Part shown: piece after piece, positions 46,793 through 57,094 of the stretch
Layout of the letters: each line of letters begins with the position of its first letter
How positions within the stretch are numbered: the first letter of the stretch is position 1
Assembly: GCA_016874295.1 (NCBI GenBank)
Contig: VGUH01000001.1
Coordinates: 1 to 64,000 of the forward strand
Length of the DNA: 64,000 nt
Reading direction: 5' to 3'
Origin: Gammaproteobacteria bacterium
GTDB lineage: Bacteria; Pseudomonadota; Gammaproteobacteria; Steroidobacterales; Steroidobacteraceae
Notes under the pieces: generated by a model
What the model saw: only the letters and a program-made list of their open reading frames with translations
Databases searched by the model: none
What the model was told of the DNA's origin: nothing
Made by a program: the position numbers and the translations under genes

Positions 46793-47580
46793 CGCGCCGA
46801 GAATCCCAGCTCGCGGTCGAGCTCCGCGACCAGCGCGCGATTGCCGATCAGCGCATCCAGCTTGCCCGCCCTCTTCGACGGCACGACGACCGCCGCTCCG
46901 CCCGCCGCCTCGACGATCGCCTGCGAAGCGCGGATGTCCCAGACGTTGAGCGCCGGGTCGAGCATGGCGCCGAGCGCGCCCTCGATTACGAGACCGTGGC
47001 CGAAGCAGTCGGTGTAACCGCGCACGTAGCCGTGCAGTTCCGTCAGCCGGCGATAGTCGTTCTCGCGGCCGGCCTCGCGGAACGCAGCCACATCGCCGGT
47101 GGCGATGATCGCATCCGGGAGCGCGGCGGATTCCGGCAGCCGGACCGGCGCGCCATTGCGCGTCGCGCCGAGGCCGGCTCCGCCCGCGTAAGTCACGCCC
47201 AGCATCGGCAGGTGGATGACGCCGAGCAGCGCGCGCCCGTCCGCCGTGTTCTCGAGCCCGATCATCGGGCCGCAGAGCGGAATCCCGCGCACGAAGGAGC
47301 GCGTGCCGTCGATCGGGTCCACGACCCAGCGCCAGCGCGTGCCGGGGCCCGAAAGACCCTCCTCCTCGCCGAGGATGTCGAAGGCGCCGCCCGGCGCGGC
47401 GGCGAGGCGCGCGCGGATCACCGCTTCCGCTTCCCGGTCGGCACGCGTCACCGGCGAGCCGTCGGGCTTGCGCTCCAGGCCGAGCCGGTTCCCGCCGAAA
47501 TAGCGGCGGATGACCGCGCCGGCCTCTTCCGCCGCCGCGACCGCGGTCGCCAGCAAGGTCTCCAGTCGTCCTGCCTGCAT
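46789..47580 (-). CDS. inositol monophosphatase family protein (histidinol-phosphatase-like)
   Basis: Li+-sensitive Mg phosphatase fold, 263 aa. Metal sites are ILGEEEG, WVVDPIDGTRSFVRGIPLCG and the second WDIRASQAIVEAAGG. The RSFVRGIP variant is typical of HisN-type histidinol-phosphatases, which catalyse the penultimate histidine step, though suhB or cysQ type cannot be excluded. Start ATG 47580. An upstream open frame (to 47670) runs across the divergent promoter, so it is not used. Confidence 0.85.
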   Translation of the reverse strand: MQAGRLETLLATAVAAAEEAGAVIRRYFGGNRLGLERKPDGSPVTRADREAEAVIRARLAAAPGGAFDILGEEEGLSGPGTRWRWVVDPIDGTRSFVRGIPLCGPMIGLENTADGRALLGVIHLPMLGVTYAGGAGLGATRNGAPVRLPESAALPDAIIATGDVAAFREAGRENDYRRLTELHGYVRGYTDCFGHGLVIEGALGAMLDPALNVWDIRASQAIVEAAGGAAVVVPSKRAGKLDALIGNRALVAELDRELGFSAR

Positions 47581-47609
47581 GCCACGCAGGATAAACGCGC
47601 GGATCTGTT

Positions 47610-47635
47610 CATAGCGAATCGTTATGTTATATAGT
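47610..47635 (+). promoter_or_regulatory. operator and promoter of the XRE-nucleotidyltransferase pair A
   Basis: CATAGCGA-A-TCGTTATG at 47610-47626 is an inverted repeat matching at seven of eight pairs. It lies between a -35-like TTCATA (47608-47613) and a -10-like TATAGT (47630-47635), spaced 16. A repressor here would block RNA polymerase, as expected for autoregulation by the XRE protein whose gene starts at 47645. Confidence 0.5.
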
Positions 47636-47644
47636 TTATTCACT

Positions 47645-48103
47645 ATGAGGGGCGCAGACCAGGCGGTCATTCGGGCGCTGCGCGGCGATCTCGCCTTGCA
47701 GATCGCCCGTCACGTCGGCCGCGGCGGACTCACCCAGTCGGCTGCAGCGGCAAGGCTCGGCATTCCCCAGCCCACGCTGAGCAAGATCGTGCGCGGGCAG
47801 GTGGAGGCCGTGTCGCTTGAGCTACTGCTGCGGATCGCGCTGCGGGCCGGGCTCGCCGTCGTGCTGCAGACCGGCAAGGACCCCGCCGAAGCGGGTGTGT
47901 ATGCGGCCGGTGCGGCACAGCCCGGGCCCGCTCGGGTCCCGTCCCGGCTCGCGGAGCAGGCACGCGCGGCAGCGAGCGAGTGTCTGCTCATGCTGAGCCC
48001 GGAAAAGCGCCTCGAGGCGCAGCTCAGGCACACCGAGCTGGTCACGGCACTGCATCGCGCGGGCGCCCGGATCGCCGGCAACCGGCCGCGGAACAGGCGA
48101 TGA
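47645..48103 (+). CDS. XRE-type HTH regulator, pair A
   Basis: The 152-aa product has a helix-turn-helix at residues 29-70 (LTQSAAAARLGIPQPTLSKI with VSLELLLRIALRAGL). A C-terminal extension of about 80 residues includes AAASECLLMLSPEKRLEAQ. This N-terminal HTH with tail, followed by a coupled nucleotidyltransferase, is the layout of toxin-antitoxin or defence modules. It overlaps the next gene by ATGA. The upstream palindrome at 47610-47626 is probably its own operator. Confidence 0.8.
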   Translation: MRGADQAVIRALRGDLALQIARHVGRGGLTQSAAAARLGIPQPTLSKIVRGQVEAVSLELLLRIALRAGLAVVLQTGKDPAEAGVYAAGAAQPGPARVPSRLAEQARAAASECLLMLSPEKRLEAQLRHTELVTALHRAGARIAGNRPRNRR

Positions 48104-48657
48104 GCGCCACGGGTCCCGGCCAGTCACTGCTGCTGCTGCTCGACGTCGTCGCGCTGCTCGACCGGGAGCGCATCGCCTACGGCGTCGTGGGCGCCCTCGC
48201 CGCGTCGGTGTACGGCACCGTGCGCGCGACGACCGACGCCGATGCGCTCGTGTCCCTGCCGGCCCCGAAACTCGCCGCGCTCGAGAGGCGCCTGCGTAGA
48301 CAGGGCTTCACGGCAGCCCTCCACCGCGGCGATGCTGACGATCCGATACCGGCGCTGATCGCGGTCAGTGACGGATTCGGAAACCGCGTCGACCTGCTCG
48401 GCGGCCTGCGCGGCCTCGATCCGGCAGCGTTCGAGCGCACGCTCCCAGTCCCGTTCTCCGGCCGGACACTGCGGATCATCGGGCGCGAGGACTTCATCGC
48501 CATGAAGTGTTTTGCCGGCGGACCGCAGGATCTCCTGGATGCGCAGGACGCGATGCGGGCTACGAACCGGCGCGTTGACCTCGACCTGCTGCGGCGCATC
48601 ACCCGCCGGTTCGGCCGGCCGGCGGCGGATGCGCTCGAGCGGCTGCTGGCGGCATAG
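48100..48657 (+). CDS. MNT-type nucleotidyltransferase, pair A
   Basis: The 185-aa product has the minimal nucleotidyltransferase fold: YGVVGALAASVYG (residues 28-39), the two metal aspartates in TTDADAL (46 and 48) and a third in NRVDLLGGLRG (98). A later DFIAMKCFAGGPQDLLDAQD helix is typical of AbiEii/DUF6036-like proteins. Such enzymes can add nucleotides to tRNA or proteins as toxins or antitoxin-type modifiers. The function here is not known. Six bases separate it from glpD on the same strand. Confidence 0.78.
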   Translation: MSATGPGQSLLLLLDVVALLDRERIAYGVVGALAASVYGTVRATTDADALVSLPAPKLAALERRLRRQGFTAALHRGDADDPIPALIAVSDGFGNRVDLLGGLRGLDPAAFERTLPVPFSGRTLRIIGREDFIAMKCFAGGPQDLLDAQDAMRATNRRVDLDLLRRITRRFGRPAADALERLLAA

Positions 48658-48663
48658 TCGGGA

Positions 48664-50163
48664 ATGGCCCGGGACCTGCTCATCGTCGGCGGCGGCATCC
48701 ACGGCGCGGGGATCGCGCGCGACGCCGCGGGCCGCGGCCTCTCGGTGCTGCTCGTCGAGAAGGACAGCCTCGCGGCCCACACCTCGTCGGCGTCGTCGAA
48801 GCTGGTGCACGGCGGGCTGCGCTATCTCGAATACCTGAAGCTGCGCCTGGTGCGCGAATCGCTCTCCGAGCGCGAGTCGCTGCTCGCCATCGCGCCGCAC
48901 CTCGTGCAGCGCCAGCGCTTCGTGCTGCCCTACCGCGGCCGCCTGCGCCCTGCCTGGGCGGTGCGGCTCGGACTCTTCCTCTACGACCGGTTGGGGCGCA
49001 ACAGCTCGCTCGAGGGCTCGACGCGCATCCGCTTCGCGGACTCGCCGTACGGCGAACCCCTGCAGCGGCGGCTGCGCTCCGGCTTCGTCTACTCCGACTG
49101 CACGGCGGACGACAGCCGGCTCGTGATCCTGAACGCGAAGGACGCCGCGGAGCGCGGCGCCGAGGTGCGCGTGCGCCACCGCCTGCTGCGCGCGTCGCGC
49201 CAGGGCAGCGAGTGGCGCGCCGAGATCCGCGACGAGGCGACGGGCGAGACAGCGGTGGAACATGCGCGGGCGCTCGTGAATGCCGCGGGTCCCTGGGTCG
49301 CCGAGGTCATCGGCGGCTGCCAGGCGGGCGGCAAGAAGTCCGTCCGGCTCGTGAAGGGCAGCCACATCGTCGTGCCGCGGCTGTACGAAGGGACGCAGGC
49401 CTATGCGCTGCAGCACTCGGACCGCCGCCTCGTGTTCGTGATTCCCTGGCAGGAGGACTTCACCCTGATCGGCACCACGGACGTGCCCTGGCAGGGCGCA
49501 CCCGGCCGATGCGAGATCGAACCGGCGGAAGTCGATTACCTGTGCGAGGTGGTGAATCGCAACTTCGAGCACCGGATCTCGCCCGCCGATGTCGCCTGGA
49601 GCTTTGCCGGCATCCGCGCGCTGCAGGACGACGACTCGACACGCGCCTCCGCCGTGACGCGCGAGTTCGAGCTGGCGCTCGATGCGGGTGCAGGTCGCGC
49701 GCCGCTGCTCTCGGTGGTCGGCGGCAAGCTCACGACCTATCGCCGCCTCGCGGATCTGGCGCTCGGGAAGCTCGCGCCCTGGCTTGGCACGCTGCCAGGC
49801 GAGTGGACGGCGACTGCGCCATTGCCAGGCGGGGACTTGCCGGGCGGCGACGTCGAGACGTTCGCGCAGGAACTCGCGCGGCGCTGGCCGTTCGTCGGCG
49901 AGCGGCGATGCCGGCGCCTCACCCGGGCCTACGGCACGCGCGCCATCGGCCTGCTGGAGCCCGTGCGCGCTGCCGCCGACCTCGGTGAGGACTTCGGCGG
50001 CGGCATGACGCGGCTCGAGGTGGACTACCTGGTATGCGAGGAATGGGCGCGCACGGCGCACGACATTCATTGGCTGCACTCGAAGACGGGCTTGCGCGCT
50101 ACGGCGGAAGACCGGAGGCGCTTGGACGACTACCTTGCAGATCCCGTCGCGCCGTCAGCTTGA
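48664..50163 (+). CDS. glpD: aerobic glycerol-3-phosphate dehydrogenase
   Basis: FAD enzyme at the inner membrane oxidising glycerol-3-phosphate to dihydroxyacetone phosphate and feeding electrons to ubiquinone. The 499-aa product has the FAD motif LLIVGGGIHGAGIARDAAGRG, SSKLVHGGLRYLEYLKLRLV, FVIPWQEDFTLIGTTDVPW and SVVGGKLTTYRRLADLAL. The C-terminus carries the GlpD cap. It begins 6 bp after nucleotidyltransferase A with no room for its own promoter, so it is probably transcribed with that pair. It overlaps the convergent nucleotidyltransferase B by 9 bp. Confidence 0.95.
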   Translation: MARDLLIVGGGIHGAGIARDAAGRGLSVLLVEKDSLAAHTSSASSKLVHGGLRYLEYLKLRLVRESLSERESLLAIAPHLVQRQRFVLPYRGRLRPAWAVRLGLFLYDRLGRNSSLEGSTRIRFADSPYGEPLQRRLRSGFVYSDCTADDSRLVILNAKDAAERGAEVRVRHRLLRASRQGSEWRAEIRDEATGETAVEHARALVNAAGPWVAEVIGGCQAGGKKSVRLVKGSHIVVPRLYEGTQAYALQHSDRRLVFVIPWQEDFTLIGTTDVPWQGAPGRCEIEPAEVDYLCEVVNRNFEHRISPADVAWSFAGIRALQDDDSTRASAVTREFELALDAGAGRAPLLSVVGGKLTTYRRLADLALGKLAPWLGTLPGEWTATAPLPGGDLPGGDVETFAQELARRWPFVGERRCRRLTRAYGTRAIGLLEPVRAAADLGEDFGGGMTRLEVDYLVCEEWARTAHDIHWLHSKTGLRATAEDRRRLDDYLADPVAPSA

Positions 50164-50955
50164 CGCGCGGCGACGTTCTGGCCGGAAACTCTTCAGACGC
50201 CGTGCGCGGATGCGGCGATATTGCGGCAGGCGCTGCTCGAGAAACTCGCCTGGCATCGCCGGCGATTCCAGGATGCCCTCATCGATTCGCACGCCATCCT
50301 CTACCTGGGCACGCAGGGCCGCCTGCGGCAGCGAAAGGGCGTGCACCTTCTCGGCGACCTTGAGCGCGGACCGGGCGTCTCCGGCTGCAAGATACCGCTC
50401 GGTGATTCGCCGGCATGCCTCGATCGCGAGCCGAACCCGTCCGATGTAGCGTTTCCCGCCCGGTTCGGTGCGCCGGTTCAGGGCCTTGCCGTAGACATTC
50501 TCGAGTTGGGACTGCAGACAGTGGACGGGGTGCATCACGAGCAACGGCGGCAGACCTTCCACGAACCGACCGACCGGCACGGCGAAGCGCCGCAGCTCCT
50601 CGAGTTCGCGAAACGAAAAACCCTGGAGTCCGCCCAGGAAATCGACGACATGCAGCTCGCCGTCGATGTCGAACGTGACCAGTCCCGTATTGGGGCTTCC
50701 CGCGTCGTCAAAGCGTGGAAGCTTGACGCTGCCGCCCGTGGCCTCCGCAAATGCGAGCGCAGCAGCCGGCGGACCGAGGAAATCGATGTCCTCGCTCAGA
50801 GCCGGGCCGAACGCCCCGGTCGAACGCGCATCCGCTATTGCGAGTGCCTCGGCCCAGAAGTTGAGCGCCTGACCGCCGACCAGGACGATGTCCGCGCGAT
50901 CCGGGAGCATGGCGAGAATCGCCCGGACGTCGCCGATCGAAAGTCGTCGGGTCAC
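50155..50955 (-). CDS. MNT-type nucleotidyltransferase, pair B
   Basis: The 266-aa product has IVLVGGQALNFWAE with the GG loop (residues 27-28), the metal aspartates in SEDIDFLG (56 and 58) and the third in LHVVDFLGGLQG (105), then a long helical C-terminus. It is larger than pair A's enzyme and shares little sequence with it beyond the VD-LGGL catalytic strand. The GTG start at 50955 overlaps the XRE stop. The tail overlaps the glpD 3' end. Confidence 0.78.
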   Translation of the reverse strand: MTRRLSIGDVRAILAMLPDRADIVLVGGQALNFWAEALAIADARSTGAFGPALSEDIDFLGPPAAALAFAEATGGSVKLPRFDDAGSPNTGLVTFDIDGELHVVDFLGGLQGFSFRELEELRRFAVPVGRFVEGLPPLLVMHPVHCLQSQLENVYGKALNRRTEPGGKRYIGRVRLAIEACRRITERYLAAGDARSALKVAEKVHALSLPQAALRAQVEDGVRIDEGILESPAMPGEFLEQRLPQYRRIRARRLKSFRPERRRASS

Positions 50956-51386
50956 TCGAGACCGCGGAGCTCGAACGCCACGTCGTCCACGCGCAGGGCG
51001 TTGCGTTCGTGCAGCGAGCGCACGGAATGGCGGCCGGACGCGAGCGCGTCGGCATCCGCGTGCCTGCGCCGGCGTTCCTCTTCGATTCGATCGCCGGCGT
51101 CCATCAGTTCCGCATGACGGGACCGGCCCACGAAGGCGACGCGCAGGTCGGCGGCCGCCGCGAGCTTTTCCAGGGACGCCAGTCCCGGGTTGGCGCGACC
51201 CGACTCGATCGCGCGAATGACTTTCAAGCTCAGCCCGAGCCGGTCCGCGACATCCTGCTGCGACAGGCCCTGGAGCGCGCGAATGACCCGACTGGCTTCT
51301 GCCGGTGCGAATGCGCCGCGTTCCAAGGCGCAGCACAGGCCCTCCGCCTGGCTGCGATCGTGGATTCTCAGAGCGCTCTTGGCCAT
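50952..51386 (-). CDS. XRE-type HTH regulator, pair B
   Basis: The 144-aa product has a clear helix-turn-helix at residues 36-85 (VIRALQGLSQQDVADRLGLS, then KVIRAIESGRANPGLASLEKL) and a charged C-terminus with EEERRRRHADADAL. ATG 51386 follows AAAAGGAGAGTG, a strong ribosome-binding site; GTG 51389 is possible. It is coupled to nucleotidyltransferase B and divergent from glpK. Its HTH and tail differ from those of pair A's regulator. Confidence 0.8.
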   Translation of the reverse strand: MAKSALRIHDRSQAEGLCCALERGAFAPAEASRVIRALQGLSQQDVADRLGLSLKVIRAIESGRANPGLASLEKLAAAADLRVAFVGRSRHAELMDAGDRIEEERRRRHADADALASGRHSVRSLHERNALRVDDVAFELRGLE

Positions 51387-51399
51387 CACTCTCCTTTTA

Positions 51400-51450
51400 G
51401 GGATTATTTATATCATTAATAGTATCTTATAAGTACTTCTTTTACATAAG
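51400..51450. promoter_or_regulatory. AT-rich divergent promoter region between XRE B and glpK
   Basis: About 50 bases of AT-rich sequence stand out in GC-rich surroundings. It contains an imperfect palindrome at 51410-51425 (ATATCATT and AATAGTAT, 6 of 8 pairs) and several TATAAT-like hexamers on both strands, for example near 51418-51431. The likely job is promoter plus operator for the XRE-nucleotidyltransferase pair B, and possibly for glpK. Individual boxes cannot be fixed with confidence. Confidence 0.4.
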
Positions 51451-51495
51451 AACGTTCCGGCCGGAGCGTTTTCCGCCGTGCTACGGTGCAGCGGC

Positions 51496-52986
<1,491 letters not shown>

Positions 52987-52992
52987 GTCGCG

Positions 52993-54336
52993 CTAGTCGC
53001 GCACCGTGCTCGTCACGCGGTGCTTCAGCGTCAGCGAGACGAACAGGATCGTCAGCAGGCAGCAGGCGACCATGGCGATGAACACGCCGTTCCAGTCCCA
53101 GCGGTCGGCGATCCAGCCGACGCCGGTCCCTGCGATCGCCGAGCCGAACACGTAGCCGAACAGGCCCGTGAGCCCCGCGGCCGTGCCCGCCGCCTTCTTG
53201 GGCACGAGGTCGAGCGAGTGCAGCCCGATCATCATGATCGGCCCGTAGATCAGGAAGCCGATCGCGAGCAGCGCCAGGTAGTCGATCCAGATCGGCCCGC
53301 GCAGGTTCAGCCAGTACACGACGACGGCGACCAGCGCCAGCGCCATGAAGATCATCGTCATCGGCGCGCGCCGCCCGCGGAACCAGCGGTCGGACAGCCA
53401 GCCGCAGAGGATCGTGCCGGGAATCGCCGCGTACTCGTACAGCGCCCAGGCCGTGCTCGACTCGTGGAAGGAGAATCCCTTCGCGGTCTCGAGGTAGGTC
53501 GGGATCCAGTTCACGACGCCGTAGCGCACGAAGTAGGCGAAGGCATTCGCGACCGCGATCGCCCACAGGAATTTGTTGGGCAGCACGTACTTCAGGAAAA
53601 TCTCGCGGAACGGCAGTGTCGATTCGTCCGCCTCCGTGTATTCCTCCGGATAGTCGTTCCGCCAGCGCTCCACCGGCGGCAGCCCCTTCGACTGCGGCGT
53701 GTCCTCGAGCAGGAAGAAGACGCCCACAGCGATCGCCGCGGCGATCGCTGCGTTGAAGTAGAACTTGGCGCCCCAGTCGTTGAACAGGACGACACCGAGC
53801 AGCGCAAGATTGGCAACCAGCGCGCCGCCGATGTTGTGCGCGACGTTCCAGGTCGACACCGTGAGCCCGCGCTCGTGCTTGCTGAACCAGTGCACCATGG
53901 TCTTGCCGCAGGGCGGCCAGCCCATGCCCTGTACCCAGCCGTTCATGGTCATCACCAGGATGATCACTGCGAGCGAGGCGGAGAGCCCCGCGACCAGGCC
54001 GAACGCTGCCATCAGCCCCGCCGAGAGCAGGAGCCCGAGCGGCAGGAAGTACTTGGGGTTGCTGCGGTCCGAAACCGAGCCCATCAGGAACTTCGAGAGC
54101 CCGTAGGCGATCGAGAGCGCGGTGAGCGCCGTGCCGAGCGCCGCCTTCGTGTATTCGGGGTGAGCTGCCAGCAGGTCGGGGATCGCGAGCGCGAGGTTGT
54201 TGCGGACCAGGTAATAGCCCGCGTAGCCGACGAAGATGCCCGCGTACACGCGCCGGCGCAGCCGGCGGTATTCCTCGTCGATGCGCTCGGCCGGCAGCTC
54301 GGGCCGGAAGGCCGCGGGCGCGAGGAAGCCGATCAT
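52993..54336 (-). CDS. glpT: glycerol-3-phosphate transporter, GlpT type
   Basis: Imports glycerol-3-phosphate in exchange for phosphate. The 447-aa product has GYAGYYLVRNNLALAIPDLL, YGLSKFLMGSVSDRSNPKYF, NGWVQGMGWPPCGKTMVHWF and the STWNVAHNIGGAL motif of GlpT/UhpC-type antiporters. It is coupled by overlap with the upstream glpQ on the same strand: GlpQ would release glycerol-3-phosphate in the periplasm for GlpT. Convergent with glpK. Confidence 0.91.
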   Translation of the reverse strand: MIGFLAPAAFRPELPAERIDEEYRRLRRRVYAGIFVGYAGYYLVRNNLALAIPDLLAAHPEYTKAALGTALTALSIAYGLSKFLMGSVSDRSNPKYFLPLGLLLSAGLMAAFGLVAGLSASLAVIILVMTMNGWVQGMGWPPCGKTMVHWFSKHERGLTVSTWNVAHNIGGALVANLALLGVVLFNDWGAKFYFNAAIAAAIAVGVFFLLEDTPQSKGLPPVERWRNDYPEEYTEADESTLPFREIFLKYVLPNKFLWAIAVANAFAYFVRYGVVNWIPTYLETAKGFSFHESSTAWALYEYAAIPGTILCGWLSDRWFRGRRAPMTMIFMALALVAVVVYWLNLRGPIWIDYLALLAIGFLIYGPIMMIGLHSLDLVPKKAAGTAAGLTGLFGYVFGSAIAGTGVGWIADRWDWNGVFIAMVACCLLTILFVSLTLKHRVTSTVRD

Positions 54337-55319
54337 TTCACCGGCGTCTGGGCGGGCAGGGCCATGCCCTGTGCCTGCATCACGGCGCGCAGGCGATCCG
54401 GGTAGTCGGTGATGAGCCCGTCGATGCAGAGGGCGATCGCGCGCTCCATGTCCGCAGGTTCGTTGACCGTCCAGGGCACGACGGCGAGGCCGAGCGCGTG
54501 CGCTTCGGCGACCAGCGCGGGCGTCAGGTCGAGCGCGTGCGGAGACCAGGTCTTCGCGCCGAGCGCCTGCACGAGTTTCGGCACCGAGCCGCCGTGATCA
54601 TCCACGTCGAGTTCCCCCAGCCAGGGTGAGGGCCCTGGCTTGCCAACCTCGATCGTGTCCTCGCCCTCCTGCTGGTCGGTGAGCGCGACCAGCGCGATGT
54701 CCGGCGCCAGCGCGCCGAGCAGCCGTAGCGTCCGCCAGTCGAAGGACTGCACCGTCACGCGCGACGCCATGCCGGACTCGCGGATCGCCGCCTCGAGCGC
54801 GCGGGCGAAGGCGAGCGGCGAGACGGTCTGCTCCGGGTGCGCCGGGTCGATCTTGGTTTCGATGTTGAAGCGTACCGTGCCGTTGCCGCTGCGCTCGACG
54901 AGCGCGAACACGTCGGCGAGGCGCGGGATGCGCTCCCCGTCCACCGGCTGCTGGTCAGGGAACGCCGCGGCGAGCGGGCTCGCCGGGTTGATGCGGCCGA
55001 CGTCGTAAACACGCAGTTCCTCGTAGGTCAGGTCGACGATCGCGGGTCCCGGCACGGCGAGGAAATTGCCGGCCGCGTCGCGCGTGTGGTCGGGATTCAG
55101 GAGCCGGTCGTGGCTGACGACCACGACGCCGTCCTTGGTCACGCCGCAGTCGAGCTCCAGCGTCGAGACGCCGACCGCGAGCGCTCGCGCGAAGCCGGCG
55201 AGCGTGTTCTCGGGCGCGAGGCCGCGTGCGCCGCGGTGTCCCTGCAGGTCAAAATCACTGGCGCTACAGACCGAGGCGAACGCGAGCGCGCAGACCGCAC
55301 CGGCGGATCTCGATTTCAT
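54333..55319 (-). CDS. glpQ: periplasmic glycerophosphodiester phosphodiesterase
   Basis: Hydrolyses glycerophosphodiesters (deacylated phospholipids) to glycerol-3-phosphate and an alcohol such as choline. The 328-aa product has a signal peptide (SAGAVCALAFASVCSAS), the catalytic HRGARGLAPENT, ELDCGVTKDGVVVVSHD, a metal-binding NIETKI and VVPWTVNEPADM. Sits upstream of glpT on the minus strand with an ATGA-type overlap. Choline released this way would feed betAB nearby. Confidence 0.92.
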   Translation of the reverse strand: MKSRSAGAVCALAFASVCSASDFDLQGHRGARGLAPENTLAGFARALAVGVSTLELDCGVTKDGVVVVSHDRLLNPDHTRDAAGNFLAVPGPAIVDLTYEELRVYDVGRINPASPLAAAFPDQQPVDGERIPRLADVFALVERSGNGTVRFNIETKIDPAHPEQTVSPLAFARALEAAIRESGMASRVTVQSFDWRTLRLLGALAPDIALVALTDQQEGEDTIEVGKPGPSPWLGELDVDDHGGSVPKLVQALGAKTWSPHALDLTPALVAEAHALGLAVVPWTVNEPADMERAIALCIDGLITDYPDRLRAVMQAQGMALPAQTPVK

Positions 55320-55542
55320 CCGTGTCTCGCTGCATCAATCGCGCAGCGGCATGCTAACGACGCCGGCCTGTCAAATCAATGGAAACGCGGCCTGAATGGC
55401 TTCGTGATGGGCTCGGCCCGCCGGCACCCAGATAGCGCTTGGCTAGGCTTCGCCGTTGAAATATCGTCGTTGGCATCGGGTGTCGAGGGGGCCGGGCAAA
55501 GCCGGTGATCCCGTCGAGTACGGCACCTAACGGGAGAGTTGC
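55320..55542. other. intergenic region between glpQ and the APC permease
   Basis: 223 bp separates the divergent glpQ and permease genes. It must hold both promoters, but I could not assign convincing -35/-10 pairs. The permease start is preceded by GGGAGAG. No repeat, riboswitch-like motif or further reading frame is supported. Confidence 0.4.
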
Positions 55543-57084
55543 ATGAGCCCGACGGGTGCTCCAGGCGCGGCCGACGATGTCGACCTAGCCAAGTTCGGCT
55601 ACAAGCAGGAGCTGGACCGTACGCTCGGCAGCTTCGCCACGTTCGCCGCCGGGATCAGCTATATCTCGATCCTCACCGGCACTTTCCAGTTGTTCTACTT
55701 CGGGTTCGCGTTCGGCGGCCCGGCGTATTGGTGGTCGTGGCCACTCGTCTTCGCCGGTCAGCTGATGGTCGCGCTCTGCTTCGCCGAACTTGCCTCGCGC
55801 TACCCGATCGCGGGATCGATCTACAACTGGTCCAAGCGGCTCAGCACGCCGCATGTCGCCTGGCTGGCAGGCTGGACGATGCTGTTCGCTTCCATCGTCA
55901 CCGTCGCGGCAGTCGCGCTCGCGTACCAGATCACGCTGCCGCAGATCGACGCGTTCTTTCAGTTCTACGGCGACGGCACCGGCAAGTACGATTATGCCGC
56001 CAACGCCGTGATCCTCGGCACGGCGCTGATCGTCTTCACCACGATCGTCAACGCGATCGGCGTCAAGCTGATGGCGTGGATCAACAGCGCGGCCGTCATC
56101 ATCGAGCTGATCGCAGCCGTCCTGCTCGTACTTGCGTTCGCGGTCAACATTACGCGCGGCCCGGGCGTCGTAACCGACACGCAGGGCCTGGGGGCTGACT
56201 GGGAGCTCGGCTACCTCGGCGCGTTCCTGACCGCCTCGCTCGCCTCCGCCTACGTCATGTACGGTTTCGACACCGCCAGCTCGTTGGGCGAGGAAAGCCT
56301 CGATCCGCGCCGCAACGCGCCAAGGGCGATCCTGCGCGCGCTGGTCGCGTCATTCCTGATCGGCGGCGCAATCCTGCTGTTCGCGATGATGGCGGTGACG
56401 GACATCAACAGTGAAGAGCTCAGTGTCGGCGGCCTGCAGTTCATCGTCCTCGACGTGCTCGGCGGGACGGTCGGCGACATCTTCCTGTGGTCGGTGGTGA
56501 TTGCCATCACCGTCTGCTGCCTGGCGGTCCACACGGCCGCGATCCGGATGATGTTCGCGATGGCGCGCGACAACAACTTGCCCGGCGGCACGCATCTCGC
56601 GCGCGTCCACCCGAAGACGCGCACGCCGATCATTCCGTCGATCCTGATCGGCGTGCTGGCGATCGCGATCCTCATCGTCAACATCCGCCAGCCGCAGATC
56701 TTCGTGGTGATCACGAGCCTGGGAATCATCATGATCTACATCGCCTACCTGCTGGTCACGGTGCCGATGCTGCTGGCACGTCTGCGCGGGCAGTGGCGCT
56801 CCGAGGACGCCGCGCCGGGCTACTTCACGCTCGGCCGCTGGGGTCTGCCGGTGAACATTGCCGCCGTCATCTGGGGCCTTTTCATGGCGACCAACCTGAT
56901 CTGGCCGCGCCAGTCGGTCTACAACGCGACCGAGCCGTTCCACTGGTACCTGAAGTGGGGCGGCTTGCTGTTCGTCGGCGGCGTGATGATCGGCGGGTTC
57001 GCGTACTACTGGTTCGTGCAGCGACACAAGTCCGGCACGCTGGCCGAGCACGCCGCCGGCGGGCAGGCTGGGGTACAATCCTGA
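55543..57084 (+). CDS. APC-superfamily amino acid/choline permease
   Basis: Twelve-helix transporter of 513 aa. LGSFATFAAGISYISILTGT is the opening helix, followed by FAELASRYPIAGSIYNWSKR, a conserved FDTASSLGEES loop and RMMFAMARDNNLPG. This arrangement fits the amino acid/choline transporter branch of the APC family (GABA, choline or amine substrates). Placement 10 bp ahead of betB suggests uptake of choline or a related amine for betaine synthesis, which is an inference. GGGAGAG precedes ATG 55543. Confidence 0.85.
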   Translation: MSPTGAPGAADDVDLAKFGYKQELDRTLGSFATFAAGISYISILTGTFQLFYFGFAFGGPAYWWSWPLVFAGQLMVALCFAELASRYPIAGSIYNWSKRLSTPHVAWLAGWTMLFASIVTVAAVALAYQITLPQIDAFFQFYGDGTGKYDYAANAVILGTALIVFTTIVNAIGVKLMAWINSAAVIIELIAAVLLVLAFAVNITRGPGVVTDTQGLGADWELGYLGAFLTASLASAYVMYGFDTASSLGEESLDPRRNAPRAILRALVASFLIGGAILLFAMMAVTDINSEELSVGGLQFIVLDVLGGTVGDIFLWSVVIAITVCCLAVHTAAIRMMFAMARDNNLPGGTHLARVHPKTRTPIIPSILIGVLAIAILIVNIRQPQIFVVITSLGIIMIYIAYLLVTVPMLLARLRGQWRSEDAAPGYFTLGRWGLPVNIAAVIWGLFMATNLIWPRQSVYNATEPFHWYLKWGGLLFVGGVMIGGFAYYWFVQRHKSGTLAEHAAGGQAGVQS

Positions 57085-57094
57085 ATTTGCCGGA

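Noticed and set aside
45220-47634. 804-aa plus-strand open frame
   Set aside because: It crosses three real genes on both strands in other frames and has no domain pattern of its own.
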